From Microbacterium terrae (lineage in GTDB: Bacteria > Actinomycetota > Actinomycetes > Actinomycetales > Microbacteriaceae): DNA of 64,000 nt. Of the stretch, positions 25,110 to 34,776 are shown in pieces. Where the stretch lies: NCBI RefSeq assembly GCF_017831975.1, contig NZ_JAFDSS010000001.1, positions 62,001 to 126,000 of the forward strand, given 5' to 3'. Under the pieces are notes generated by a model that saw only the letters and a list, made by a program, of their open reading frames with translations, ran no database searches and was not told the DNA's origin. Position numbers and translations under genes: made by a program. The first letter of the stretch is position 1, and the number at the start of each line of letters is the position of its first letter.

Positions 25110-26044
25110 CCCTCACCGGATCCACGCGCACGATCGCCGCCGTCGCCCCGGCCGCCGCCCGGCGTCGCACCGGCTCGCGCTCGCTCGAGCGGTCGAACGT
25201 CTCGGATGCCGACCTCTCGCGCCGGAGCACGCGCATCGTCTTCCGGGTGCTGCTCGCCGTCGCGATCGGCCTCCTCGTCGTGATCTCCGCAGGCCCCCTG
25301 CTGTGGCTCGCCAAGTCGGCGGTCTCGACGACGCAGGACATCCTCACGCAGCCGTTCGCGCTGTGGCCCTCGGGCATCCAGTGGCACAACCTCACCGACG
25401 CCTGGAACCAGATCCAGATCGGCCGCTTCACCGCGAACTCGCTCATCCTGACGACCGGTGAGGTCGTGGTCGCCGTCTTCGCGTCGGTGACCCTCGGCTA
25501 CGTGCTCGCCGTGCTCCGGCCGAAGTACGGTCCCGTCCTCAACGCGGCGATCATGGCGACGCTGTTCATCCCCGGAGTGATCTCGCTCATCCCGCTGTAC
25601 CTGACGGTCATCGACCTCGGCCTGCTCGACTCGTACTGGGCCGTCTGGCTCCCGAACGGGGTGAGCGCGTTCAACGTGCTGATCATGAAGCAGTACTTCG
25701 AGACCATCCCGCGCGAGCTGTTCGAGGCTGCGCGCGTCGACGGCGCCGGGCCGGTCCGCATCCTGTGGTCGATCGTGCTGCCGATGGCGCGTCCGATCAT
25801 CGGTGTCGTCGCGCTCCTCGCGTTCGTGGCCTCGTGGAAGGACTTCCTCTGGCCACTGCTCGCTCTTCCGACCCCAGGCAAGCAGCCGCTGTCGGTGGGC
25901 TTGAGCACGGTGGCGCCGCAGGCCGACCTCGCCGTGCTCATGGCGGGCATGTTCATCGCCGTCATCATCCCCATCACCGTCTTCATCGCATTCCAGAAGC
26001 AGTTCCTCTCGGGAGCCGGCTCCGCCGGCGCCGTGAAGGGCTGA
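25106..26044 (+). CDS. Sugar ABC transporter permease, second subunit (MalG type)
   Basis: 312 aa from the ATG that overlaps the preceding stop. A basic N-terminus of about 45 residues is followed by six membrane segments; the EAA loop is EAARVDGAGPVRILWSIVLP. The C-terminal FQKQFLSGAGSAGAVKG tail is typical of the MalG class. The secreted glycosidase gene follows 33 bp later with its own ribosome binding site. Confidence 0.9.
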   Translation: MTLTGSTRTIAAVAPAAARRRTGSRSLERSNVSDADLSRRSTRIVFRVLLAVAIGLLVVISAGPLLWLAKSAVSTTQDILTQPFALWPSGIQWHNLTDAWNQIQIGRFTANSLILTTGEVVVAVFASVTLGYVLAVLRPKYGPVLNAAIMATLFIPGVISLIPLYLTVIDLGLLDSYWAVWLPNGVSAFNVLIMKQYFETIPRELFEAARVDGAGPVRILWSIVLPMARPIIGVVALLAFVASWKDFLWPLLALPTPGKQPLSVGLSTVAPQADLAVLMAGMFIAVIIPITVFIAFQKQFLSGAGSAGAVKG

Positions 26045-26077
26045 GACGCATCCCGTTCGAGATCGAAGGAGATCCGC

Positions 26078-29000
26078 ATGAATCCGTCACGCCTGCGCCG
26101 CCTCGGCGCGGCCCCCGCGCTCGTCGCCGCGCTCGTGCTCGGCACGCTCGCCGCCACACCTGCCGCCGCCGCCGATCCGCTGACCGTCGAGGGTGAGAGC
26201 CCGACGTCGACCAACATCACGCCGGGAGCGGCCGCGCAGAACGCCGCGAGCGGCGGAAGGTCGCTGCAGCTGTACACCGCTGCCGCGGCGCCCGCCGGAG
26301 GGTACGTCGCGAGCTACGAGGTGACCGTGCCGGCCGCCTCCCACTACCGCCTCGACGCCACGACGATCCCGGTGGGCGTCGCGTGGGCGTCGCCGTACCG
26401 GTTCCGCGTGAACGACGGCGCGTGGCAGGACACCTCGAAGGCGCGCCAGCTCGCCGTGGTCTCGCCGGAGCTCCGCACCTACGAGCTCGGCACCGTCACC
26501 CTGGCGGAGGGCGTGAACACGGTGACGTTCCAGGTGACCGAGCGGCGCACCTCGCCGAACACCAACTACGCGATGTTCCTCGACGCGTTCACGCTGACGC
26601 CGGTGCCGGTGCAGCTCGCCTCGGTGACCGCCCCCGACCGCTTCGGCGTGTTCGAAGCGGGCGAGTCCGTCTCGCTCGAGGCCGCACTCAATGCCGACGC
26701 TCCGGGCGAGACCGCGGTCGAGTGGACGGTCGCCGACTACGACGGCGCCGAGATCGCCGCCGGCACGACGACGGTCGCGACGGGCGGCACCATCGCCGCG
26801 ATCGACCTCGGAGACGACCTCGACACCGGGGCGTACCGGGTGGAGGCCCGGCTCGCCGGTGAGACGGCGACCGTCACCGGCGCTTTCGCGGTGCTGCCGT
26901 CGTCGGCTGACCGTGCCGACATCGACGACAGCCCGTTCGCGGTCGACGTCTACGGGTCGAAGCTCATCGCGTCAGACGACGCCGAGGCGTTCGCACACGT
27001 GCTCGAGCTCACCGGCGTGGACTGGATCCGCGATCGGCAGCGCTGGAACGACGTGATCAACCCCCGCCCCGGAACCATCGACTTCTCGGGCGAGCAGCAG
27101 CCGCAGGCGTGGCTCGAAGCCGCCGACGCCGCCGGGCTGAAGACGATGTCGTCGTTCCACGACGGCCCGTCGTGGACGCGGACGAGCACCCGCGAGCTGC
27201 CTCAGGACCTGCGCGACATGTACGCGTTCGCGCTCGCCGCGGGGGAGCATTACGACGGACTCGTCGACGCGTGGCAGCTGTGGAACGAGCAGAACCGCAA
27301 GTTCGCGCTCGAGTCCGAGGGGGCCGACCGCTACGCCTCGGTGATCAAAGCCGCGGCCCTCGGGTTCCTCGACTCCGGCACCGATGCGCAGATGATCGGC
27401 GGCGGCCTCGCCGGCGTCGACCCGCACTACGCGCAGTGGCAGTTCCGCAACGGCATCCTCGACTATCTCGACGCCTACGCGTACCACACGCACACGACCG
27501 TCAACTCGATCGCCTCGGGCAACGCACACCCGGACTTCAGCAGCCAGATCTCCGCCGCCGAGGCGTTCGGCGGCGACGCGAAGGGCCGCTGGGTGACCGA
27601 GGCTGGCATCGCGCTGAACACCGCCGACGCCACCCAGCTGCCCACCGCCGGCCAGGAGAAGCTGCAGGCCCGCTACATCGTGACCTCGGCCGCAGAGTCG
27701 CTCGCGCAGGGCAGTACGAAGCAGTTCTTCTTCATCGCCGCGCCGTACCGAGAGGGCGTGTCGTACTGGAGCATGTACCGCAGCCCCGATGAGCCGATGG
27801 CGGCTCTGACGGCGCAGTCGGTGCTCACCGCCGAGCTCGGCGAGGGCCGGTACGCGGGCCGTCTGTCGGGGCTTCCCGAGGGGGTCTCGGCATACGTCTT
27901 CGACACCGGCGCCGAGCCGACGGCCGTGCTGTGGGCGGACGTCGACACCGAGGTGTCGATCCGGGTCAAGGGGAACACTGGCGCCGTCACCGACCTGATG
28001 GGCCGCCCCGCCGACGCCGCGGTGAAGGGTGGGAAGGTCACGCTCACCGTCGGACCTGACCCGGTCTACGTCTCGGCCCCGAAGGGCTTCCGCGGTGTCG
28101 AGGCCGCCCCGGCGCACGTCGCTCCGGCGGCCGCGGTCACCGCTGACGGCTTCACCGACGCCGAACGCGTGATCGTGCAGCAGGTCTTCGACGCCGACAC
28201 CTCGAAGAACGCGCAGCTCTACGGCTACGGGCTGTCGACCACCGCGCCGACGGCGCTCACGGCCGAGCTCTACAACTTCAACGACCACGATGTGACCGCC
28301 GTGGTCAGCGCGACCGCCGAGGGCGGGTGGCAGGTGGCCGGCGCCGGCACCGGTGTCGGCATCCCGGCCGGGGGGCGGGTCGAGGTGCCGCTGACGATCA
28401 CCCCCGGGGCTGATCTGCAGCAGAGCATCGCCGATCTCACCATCGTCGCCACGGTCGACGGTGAAGCCTCCTCGCCGTCGGTGACCGAGCTGCGCCCGCG
28501 CACGGCGGCGCTCGCGGCTGCACACATCGTCGTCGACGGAGAAGACCGTCTCCGCGTCACGTACACGAACGCGACGGGGGCCGCGCAGCACATCTCGCGT
28601 GCCGACTGGTCGTTCGGCGACGACTCCGACTCCACCGCCGAGTCGATCGAGGTGGCCCCGGGCGCTCGTGTCGCGCTGGACTCGCCCGCGGCGCCCGCCG
28701 GAGCGGGGGAGACGGAGTACCGCGTGGCGGTGCACGTGGACGGCGTCGGCGTGGTCTCCACGCGTGGCATCCTGTCCGCCCGCGATCACGCCGATGTGGC
28801 GACCGTGGCCGAGCGCACGATCGTCGTCGACGGCGTGCGCGATGACCTCGCGGATGCGCCCGGGCAGCGCCTCGCGGCACCGGGCGTCGACGCCGACAGC
28901 ATCGCGGCGACGGCGTGGTTCACCTGGGACGACGAGCATCTCTATCTGACCGCCGAGGTGCGAGACGACATCCACACGCAGCCGTTCACCGGGAACGCGA

Positions 29001-29395
29001 CCTGGCAGGCCGACGGGCTGCAGTTCGCGATCGCCCCGGGGTGGCCGGGTGAGACCGCCCTCCGCCCCGAGATCCAGCCCCGGATCGAGTTCGGATTCGC
29101 CCGCACTCCCGCCGGCCCCCAGCTCTACCGCTACGCGTCGGGCTCGGTGGGCGGGTTCCTCACCGACCTCGACATCGCCGCCGTCCGCGACGAGTCCACG
29201 GGCGTCACGACCTACGAGGCCGCGGTGCCGTGGAGCACCCTGTCTCCGATCGGGGTCGGGCCGGCCTCTGCCGCCTCGCTCTCGATCGTGGCGAACGACG
29301 CCGACGGCGACGGGACGCGCGGCTGGGTGCAGTGGGGCGGCGGGATCACGACGGCGAAGGACTCGGAGCTGTTCGAGCCGGTGATCTTCGGATGA
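26078..29395 (+). CDS. Large secreted clan GH-A glycosidase with carbohydrate-binding domains
   Basis: 1105 aa. AAGGAG precedes the ATG, and a signal peptide (1-32, ending PAAAA) is clear. Domains in order: a CBM35/lectin-like beta-sandwich (about 33-180), an Ig-like segment (about 185-275), a TIM barrel (about 285-600) with likely acid/base E404 in WNEQN and nucleophile E508 in WVTEAG, two linker/beta domains, and a C-terminal CBM9-like domain (about 905-1105, starting near IVVDGVRDDL). There is no cell-wall anchor motif, so it is released. The exact GH family is unclear to me; GH39- or GH5-like barrels are options. It sits between the importer and the rhamnosidase, so it probably makes the oligosaccharides that are imported. 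Confidence 0.72.
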   Translation: MNPSRLRRLGAAPALVAALVLGTLAATPAAAADPLTVEGESPTSTNITPGAAAQNAASGGRSLQLYTAAAAPAGGYVASYEVTVPAASHYRLDATTIPVGVAWASPYRFRVNDGAWQDTSKARQLAVVSPELRTYELGTVTLAEGVNTVTFQVTERRTSPNTNYAMFLDAFTLTPVPVQLASVTAPDRFGVFEAGESVSLEAALNADAPGETAVEWTVADYDGAEIAAGTTTVATGGTIAAIDLGDDLDTGAYRVEARLAGETATVTGAFAVLPSSADRADIDDSPFAVDVYGSKLIASDDAEAFAHVLELTGVDWIRDRQRWNDVINPRPGTIDFSGEQQPQAWLEAADAAGLKTMSSFHDGPSWTRTSTRELPQDLRDMYAFALAAGEHYDGLVDAWQLWNEQNRKFALESEGADRYASVIKAAALGFLDSGTDAQMIGGGLAGVDPHYAQWQFRNGILDYLDAYAYHTHTTVNSIASGNAHPDFSSQISAAEAFGGDAKGRWVTEAGIALNTADATQLPTAGQEKLQARYIVTSAAESLAQGSTKQFFFIAAPYREGVSYWSMYRSPDEPMAALTAQSVLTAELGEGRYAGRLSGLPEGVSAYVFDTGAEPTAVLWADVDTEVSIRVKGNTGAVTDLMGRPADAAVKGGKVTLTVGPDPVYVSAPKGFRGVEAAPAHVAPAAAVTADGFTDAERVIVQQVFDADTSKNAQLYGYGLSTTAPTALTAELYNFNDHDVTAVVSATAEGGWQVAGAGTGVGIPAGGRVEVPLTITPGADLQQSIADLTIVATVDGEASSPSVTELRPRTAALAAAHIVVDGEDRLRVTYTNATGAAQHISRADWSFGDDSDSTAESIEVAPGARVALDSPAAPAGAGETEYRVAVHVDGVGVVSTRGILSARDHADVATVAERTIVVDGVRDDLADAPGQRLAAPGVDADSIAATAWFTWDDEHLYLTAEVRDDIHTQPFTGNATWQADGLQFAIAPGWPGETALRPEIQPRIEFGFARTPAGPQLYRYASGSVGGFLTDLDIAAVRDESTGVTTYEAAVPWSTLSPIGVGPASAASLSIVANDADGDGTRGWVQWGGGITTAKDSELFEPVIFG

Positions 29396-31977
29396 TCGAG
29401 GCCTACCGACTGCGCGTCAACGCGCGCGACAGCCCGAGCGAGGTCGACGAACCGCGCCCGACCTTGTCTTGGTCGCTCCGGGGAGATGGCGGCGCTGCGG
29501 AGAGCGTGCGCGTGCGCGTGCGCCCGCTCGCCGGGGATGCGGCTGACTGGACGAGCGAATGGATGCCGGGCGATCGTGTCTCGACCCGCTACGGCGGACC
29601 CGACCTCGAGCCCGAGTCGACGTATCGGTGGATTGTGGAGGTGCGCTGGCCCTCGGGGGAGACCCACTCCGCGGAGGCCGCGTTCGAGACCGGCGTCACC
29701 GACTGGGCTGACGCGCGCTGGATCGGCCGTGACCCCGAGCCCAACGGCGCGGTCGACGCGGCCGATCGCGACAGCGTCGCGGCGGTTCGACTCACGCCGC
29801 GCACGACGAACCTCGAGCCGCCGCTCCAGCTGCGCCGCTCCTTCGCGATCGACGTTCCCGCCGAGCGCGCGCGGCTCACCGTCACGGCGCGCGGACTGGT
29901 GCTGCCGTACGTGAACGGCGCGCGCGTCGGCGCGGACGAGCTGCTGCCGGGCTGGACCGACTACCGCACGCGCATCCAATACCGCACCTTCGACATCACC
30001 GAGCTCCTGCGGATCGGCGAGAACGTGGTCGCCGCCGAGGTCGCCGAGGGCTGGTGGTCGGGGTTCCTCGGGTTCGACCATCGCCATCATGCGCACCACT
30101 ACGGCACGGCGCCGCAGCTGCTCGCTCGGCTCGTGATCGACCACGTCGACGGCACCCGCACGGTCGTGGGGACGGATGCCGCGTGGCGCGAGCACGCGGG
30201 CCGTCGGCGGTGGGCCGACCTCCTCATGGGCGAGCACATCGACGCGCGATTCGGCACTCCGGGCTGGACCGGACGCGGGTTCGACGATGCGCGCTGGCGC
30301 GCCGCCGTCGTGCTCGACCCCGAGATCGGTCCCGTGATCGGCCAGCGCGACGAGCCGGTCCGCGCCGTCGCCGAGCTCGCGCCGGTCACGATCGACCGCA
30401 CGCCCGAGCGCACGATCGTCGACTTCGGGCAGAATCTCGTGGGGCGCCTCCGGGTGCCGGCGAGTCCTGATCAGCCGCTCCGGGTGCGTCACGGCGAGGT
30501 GCTCGACGCCGACGGCGAGCTGTACGTGGAGAACCTGCGGTCGGCGGAGGCGATCGACCACTTCCGCACGACGAGTCCGGCCGAGCCCGCGTTCACGTTC
30601 CACGGCTTCCGCTATGCCGAGCTCTCCGGCGCCGACGTGGACGCCGCCGACGTGCGGGCGGTCGTGCTCTCGTCCGACGTGGAGTGGACCGGACAGGTGA
30701 CGACCTCGTCGCCGTTCCTCAACCGGCTCATCGAGAACATCCGGTGGGGTCAGCGCGGCAACTTCGTCTCGGTCCCGACGGATTGCCCGCAGCGCGACGA
30801 GCGACTCGGCTGGACCGCCGACGTGCAGGTGTTCGCGCCGACGGCGACCCTCAACGCCGACCTCCAGGCGCTGCTGCGTCGCTGGCTCGCCGACCTCGTC
30901 GCTGCGCAGCTGCCGAACGGATCGGTGCCCGACGTCATCCCGCGCTCCCCGGGGACGACGCTGTTCGACTACGGCGCGCCGGGATGGGGCGACGCGATCG
31001 TGCTCGTGCCGTGGACCATGTACCGCACGTACGGCGACGTCGAGATCCTGCGCGAGATGTTCGAGCCGATGCGTCGCTGGCTCGACTATGTCGCGGTGCG
31101 CAATCCCGACGGCGTCTGGTGCAGCGGCCGGGGGAACGACTACGGCGACTGGCTGTCGGTCGACGAGCACACGCCGAAGGAGGTCGTCGCCACGGCGTAC
31201 CACGCGCACGCGACGGCGGTGGCCGCGCGGATCGCCGGCGTGCTGGGCGACGACGCCGCGCAGGCGTCGCTCGAAGCTCGCGCCGCGCTGATCCGGCGCG
31301 CGTATCGCGAGACGTTCCTCGCCGAGCGCGGACGCGTGACGGGCGACTCGCAGACGGGCTACCTGATGACGCTCGCCTGGGACCTGGCGCCCGAGGAGGA
31401 CCGCGATGCGCTGTTCGCCCGACTCGTCGAGAAAGTCGAAGATCGCGGCGCGCGCCTGACGACGGGCTTCCACGGCGTGGCGCTGCTGTGCCCCACGCTG
31501 GCGCGGTTCGGTCGTCCGGACCTCGCTTACGACCTGCTGTTCCAGCGCGAGTTCCCCTCGTGGGGGTTCTCCATCGACAACGGCGCCACCACCATCTGGG
31601 AGCGCTGGGACGGCTGGACGCCCGAGAGCGGATTCCAGACCCCTGAGATGAACTCGTTCAACCACTACTCGCTCGGCTCGGTGGGGGAGTGGATCTACAC
31701 CGACGTCGCCGGGATCGCGCAGGCGGCGGAGTCGGTCGGGTTCGCCGATGTCGTCATCGCCCCGCACGTGGATCCACGGCTCGACTGGGTCGAGGGGAGC
31801 CTGCAGACGGTGCGCGGCCGGGTCGCGTCGCGGTGGGAGCGCACCGGAGACGAGATCGTGCTCACCGTCGTACTGCCGCCCGGAGTGCGGGGCACCGCCC
31901 GACTGGGGCAGGTGACGGCGCCGCTGCAGAGCGGAACGACCGTCGTCCGTACGCTCGCGACATCCGCGGCGTCGTGA
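29392..31977 (+). CDS. Alpha-L-rhamnosidase, GH78
   Basis: 861 aa from the ATG overlapping the preceding stop (ATGA). N-terminal beta-sandwich domains (to about 420) precede the (alpha/alpha)6 barrel. The GH78 signature DCPQRDERLGW carries D469 and E470, and the second catalytic Glu is E737 in TTIWERW. There is no signal peptide, so rhamnose is removed in the cytoplasm from imported oligosaccharides or glycosides. Coupling to the secreted glycosidase shows both serve one substrate, probably a pectin-type or flavonoid glycan. The stop abuts the stop of the convergent hydrolase gene. Confidence 0.92.
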   Translation: MIEAYRLRVNARDSPSEVDEPRPTLSWSLRGDGGAAESVRVRVRPLAGDAADWTSEWMPGDRVSTRYGGPDLEPESTYRWIVEVRWPSGETHSAEAAFETGVTDWADARWIGRDPEPNGAVDAADRDSVAAVRLTPRTTNLEPPLQLRRSFAIDVPAERARLTVTARGLVLPYVNGARVGADELLPGWTDYRTRIQYRTFDITELLRIGENVVAAEVAEGWWSGFLGFDHRHHAHHYGTAPQLLARLVIDHVDGTRTVVGTDAAWREHAGRRRWADLLMGEHIDARFGTPGWTGRGFDDARWRAAVVLDPEIGPVIGQRDEPVRAVAELAPVTIDRTPERTIVDFGQNLVGRLRVPASPDQPLRVRHGEVLDADGELYVENLRSAEAIDHFRTTSPAEPAFTFHGFRYAELSGADVDAADVRAVVLSSDVEWTGQVTTSSPFLNRLIENIRWGQRGNFVSVPTDCPQRDERLGWTADVQVFAPTATLNADLQALLRRWLADLVAAQLPNGSVPDVIPRSPGTTLFDYGAPGWGDAIVLVPWTMYRTYGDVEILREMFEPMRRWLDYVAVRNPDGVWCSGRGNDYGDWLSVDEHTPKEVVATAYHAHATAVAARIAGVLGDDAAQASLEARAALIRRAYRETFLAERGRVTGDSQTGYLMTLAWDLAPEEDRDALFARLVEKVEDRGARLTTGFHGVALLCPTLARFGRPDLAYDLLFQREFPSWGFSIDNGATTIWERWDGWTPESGFQTPEMNSFNHYSLGSVGEWIYTDVAGIAQAAESVGFADVVIAPHVDPRLDWVEGSLQTVRGRVASRWERTGDEIVLTVVLPPGVRGTARLGQVTAPLQSGTTVVRTLATSAAS

Positions 31978-32544
31978 TCAGAGCTCGGCATCCCAGCGGG
32001 TGAGCCAGTCTGTACAGAGGCCGGTCCACGCCGCAGCAGCCGTGCCGCTCGCGAGGCCGACGCCGTGGATGTCGCCGGGGAAGACGTGCAGCTCATGCGG
32101 CACCCTCGCGGCCGCGAGGGCCTGCGCCAGCACATAGCTGTGCTGCACGGGCACGTCGGCGACCGACGGATCGTCGCCGACCAGCACCGCACGCGAGCGC
32201 ACGTGCGGCGCCCCGACGAAGCTCGTCACCGGGTACGAGAGAACGGCGAAGTCGGGCCGCTCGTGCGGTGCGGAGGGCGCGAGCGCGGCGTGGCCGGCGA
32301 GATGGCCGCCTGCGGAGAACCCGATGACGCCGACGACGGATGCGCCCGCAGCGCGTTCCGCCGCCACCTCGGCACGCACGGCGTCGAGCGGCATCGGGTG
32401 CCGCACCCCGACGGGGTAGCGCACGACGCGCGCGTCCCACCCGAGTCCGCGCAGCCAGTGCGCGATCGGTTCGCCTTCGTGATCGGCGAGGCGGCTGTAC
32501 CCGCCGCCGGGGAGCACCAGGATCGTGCCGCGGGTGGTCGTCAT
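31978..32544 (-). CDS. Small alpha/beta hydrolase, xylan-esterase-like
   Basis: 188 aa from ATG 32544 with AAGGAG. ILVLPGGGY gives the oxyanion region, GFSAGGH the nucleophile elbow and FPGDIHGVG the catalytic His, the arrangement of small esterases of the BD-FAE/xylan esterase type. The frame is open upstream but only as antisense to the next gene. It has no signal peptide. It could deacylate sugars imported by the neighbouring locus, but it is transcribed towards it and is not in that operon. Confidence 0.75.
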   Translation of the reverse strand: MTTTRGTILVLPGGGYSRLADHEGEPIAHWLRGLGWDARVVRYPVGVRHPMPLDAVRAEVAAERAAGASVVGVIGFSAGGHLAGHAALAPSAPHERPDFAVLSYPVTSFVGAPHVRSRAVLVGDDPSVADVPVQHSYVLAQALAAARVPHELHVFPGDIHGVGLASGTAAAAWTGLCTDWLTRWDAEL

Positions 32545-32646
32545 CGGGGTCTCCTTCGCCGCGGCCGGCACGATCGCGTCATCAGTGTAGGGCGACGGCA
32601 GACGTGCTCCGCGCCCCGGCGCCCGGTGCGCGCCTAGGCTCGAGGA

Positions 32647-33543
32647 ATGGCCGAGTCGACTCCCACCCCCAGCGCCGCCCCTGAGACCCGCACCCCCGGT
32701 GGCCGGCCGCGGGGGGTGCAGTGGGTGTTCGAGGTGGTGCGCACCGAGCGCATCGCCCCGCAGCTCGTGCGCGTGCACCTGGGTGGCGAGGCGTTCGCCG
32801 GGTTCGTCGCGAACGCCGACCCGGCGAACCTCGCGCGCACCGACACGTACGTGAAGTTCCTGTTCGCCAAGCCCGAGCTCGGTCTCGAGCCGCCGTACGA
32901 CCTCGACGACCTCCGGCAGACGCTCGACCGCAGTGATCTGCCGGTGCGTCGCACGTACACCGTGCGCTCGATCGACCACGAGACGCAGACGATCGCGGTC
33001 GACTTCGTCGTGCACGGCGACGAGGGCCTCGCCGGTCCGTGGGCGGCCCAGGCTGCACCCGGCGACACGGTCGCACTGTCGGGTCCGGGTGGCGGGTACG
33101 CCCCGGCGGCCGGCGACGTCACGTACGTCTTCGTCGCCGACGACTCGGCGATCCCCGCGCTCGCCGCGGCCATCGAGGCCCTGCCATCGAGCGCCCGCGG
33201 AATCGCGTTCGTCGAGGTCGCCGACGAGGCCTCCCAGGTCGACCTCGCCGCACCCGCCGGCGTGGACGTGCGGTGGCTGCACCGGGCGGGCGGTGGGCGC
33301 ACCGCACAGTACGGCTCGCTGCTGGTGGACGCCGTGGCTGCGCTCGACCGGCCGGCGGGCGAGATCGACGTCTTCGCCCACGGCGAGCGTGAGGCGATCA
33401 AGCGGATCGGCGCGATCCTGAACGGCGAGTGGGGCATTCCGCGGCAGGCCATGTCGCTGTCGGCATATTGGGCGTACGGCCGCACAGAAGACGCGTTCCA
33501 AGACGAGAAGCGTGCACCCATCGGCCAGATCTTCTCCGACTGA
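32647..33543 (+). CDS. Siderophore-interacting protein (FAD-dependent ferric-siderophore reductase)
   Basis: 298 aa. The ViuB/SIP layout is clear: an FAD domain with the RRTYTVR flavin motif (residues about 100-106) and an NAD(P)-type domain containing HGEREAIKRI, ending in SLSAYWAYGRTEDAFQDEKR, the C-terminal signature of the family. It reduces ferric siderophores in the cytoplasm to free iron. GAGGA lies just before the ATG. No siderophore synthesis or uptake genes are adjacent. It is followed after 69 bp by the KAS III operon, which may have its own promoter. Confidence 0.88.
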   Translation: MAESTPTPSAAPETRTPGGRPRGVQWVFEVVRTERIAPQLVRVHLGGEAFAGFVANADPANLARTDTYVKFLFAKPELGLEPPYDLDDLRQTLDRSDLPVRRTYTVRSIDHETQTIAVDFVVHGDEGLAGPWAAQAAPGDTVALSGPGGGYAPAAGDVTYVFVADDSAIPALAAAIEALPSSARGIAFVEVADEASQVDLAAPAGVDVRWLHRAGGGRTAQYGSLLVDAVAALDRPAGEIDVFAHGEREAIKRIGAILNGEWGIPRQAMSLSAYWAYGRTEDAFQDEKRAPIGQIFSD

Positions 33544-33612
33544 GAAGGCCGGATCTGTCGCTTCCGTACAAGTGCACGGGAAGTGTCACCGACGTGCCCT
33601 AGGGTCGTCGCC

Positions 33613-34776
33613 ATGGGAACGACGGCGTCCGCGTACCTGACCGGCTTCGGCAGCTATCTGCCGGGCGAGCCGGTCGGCAACGACGCCATGGCGGCGCACC
33701 TCGGCGGCGACGATCCGGTGACCGAGCGCATCCGCAGACGCATCCTCGACTCGAACGGCATACGTCAGCGGCACTACGCGCTCGACGACAGCGGCGAGCC
33801 GACCGAGCTCAACGAGGAGCTCGCGGTGAAGGCGCTGCAGGCGGCACTCGCCGACCGGGGGATCGCGGCGACCGACCTCCGCATGCTCGCCTGCGCGACC
33901 ACGATGGGCGATGTGCTCGTGCCGGGGTTCGCGTCGATGGTGCACGGCCGGCTCGGCGGTGGACCGATGCAGCTGCTCTCGGCATCCGGCGTCTGCGCGT
34001 CGAGTCTGGCCGCGCTCGATGCCGCGGTCAGCAAGATCCGCCTCGGTGATCACCCGCGCGCCGCGGTGGTCGGTTCCGAGCTGTCGAGCCGCAGCCTGCG
34101 GCAGCGACGGTTCGACGGCATCCGCGCCGGCATGGACTCCCACTTCCTCCGCTGGATGCTCTCCGACGGGGCCGGAGCGGTCGTGGTGGAGTTCCAGCCG
34201 CACCCCGATCGCCCGTCGCTGCGGGTCGACTGGGTGCGCCAGGTCTCGCTCGCGCACGAGCACGATGTGTGCATGCGCGCGGGCATGGCGGGTCTCGATC
34301 CCGTCGTGGGCTCCACCTGGCAGGACGTCGACCTCGCCACGGCCGAGGCCGCGGGCATGTTCGTGCTGCGGCAGGACGTGAGCGTGCTCGACGACCTGGC
34401 CTCGGCGGGGCTCCGGCAGTTCGAGGAGCTCGTCGACATCGGACTCGTCGACGTCTCGCACCTCGATCACGTCGTGTGCCACTACAGCACGAACATGTTC
34501 CGCGATCTCGCGTTCGAGGGACTCCGCCGTCGCATCCCGACCCTCGACACCGACCGGTGGTACTCGAACCTCGAGACGCGCGGCAACACCGGGTCGGCGA
34601 GCATATTCATCGCCCTCGAGGAGGCGTGGCGCACCGGGCGTTTCGCGGTCGGTGAGACGATCCTGCTCGCCGTGCCCGAGTCGGGGCGCTTCTCGTTCGC
34701 GTTCGCCCACCTCACGGTCGTCGCTCCGCCGGGACCGCACCCCGCCCCGTCCACCTCGCAAGGAGAACAGTCATGA
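33613..34776 (+). CDS. Beta-ketoacyl-ACP synthase III-like protein
   Basis: 387 aa. A thiolase-fold condensing enzyme of the FabH/OleA type. The catalytic triad is visible: C128 in SGVCASS, H290 in VVCHYSTNMF and N325 in RGNTGSAS. The ATG at 33613 is preferred; an earlier in-frame ATG at 33583 would add ten residues. It differs from housekeeping FabH in length (about 60 longer) and in sitting in an operon with an oxidase instead of fatty-acid genes. Its stop overlaps the next ATG (ATGA). A condensation of acyl-thioesters for a dedicated product is the most direct reading; the substrate is unknown. Confidence 0.83.
   Translation: MGTTASAYLTGFGSYLPGEPVGNDAMAAHLGGDDPVTERIRRRILDSNGIRQRHYALDDSGEPTELNEELAVKALQAALADRGIAATDLRMLACATTMGDVLVPGFASMVHGRLGGGPMQLLSASGVCASSLAALDAAVSKIRLGDHPRAAVVGSELSSRSLRQRRFDGIRAGMDSHFLRWMLSDGAGAVVVEFQPHPDRPSLRVDWVRQVSLAHEHDVCMRAGMAGLDPVVGSTWQDVDLATAEAAGMFVLRQDVSVLDDLASAGLRQFEELVDIGLVDVSHLDHVVCHYSTNMFRDLAFEGLRRRIPTLDTDRWYSNLETRGNTGSASIFIALEEAWRTGRFAVGETILLAVPESGRFSFAFAHLTVVAPPGPHPAPSTSQGEQS

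Noticed and set aside
29212..31767. 851-codon open frame on the minus strand
   Set aside because: Antisense shadow of the rhamnosidase gene, whose GH78 signatures are intact. The minus-strand product is low-complexity Arg-rich sequence.
33583..33612. Longer start for the KAS III-like gene
   Set aside because: An in-frame ATG at 33583 would add ten residues that do not resemble the family N-terminus; MGTTASAYLTGFGSYLPG at 33613 is the normal start.
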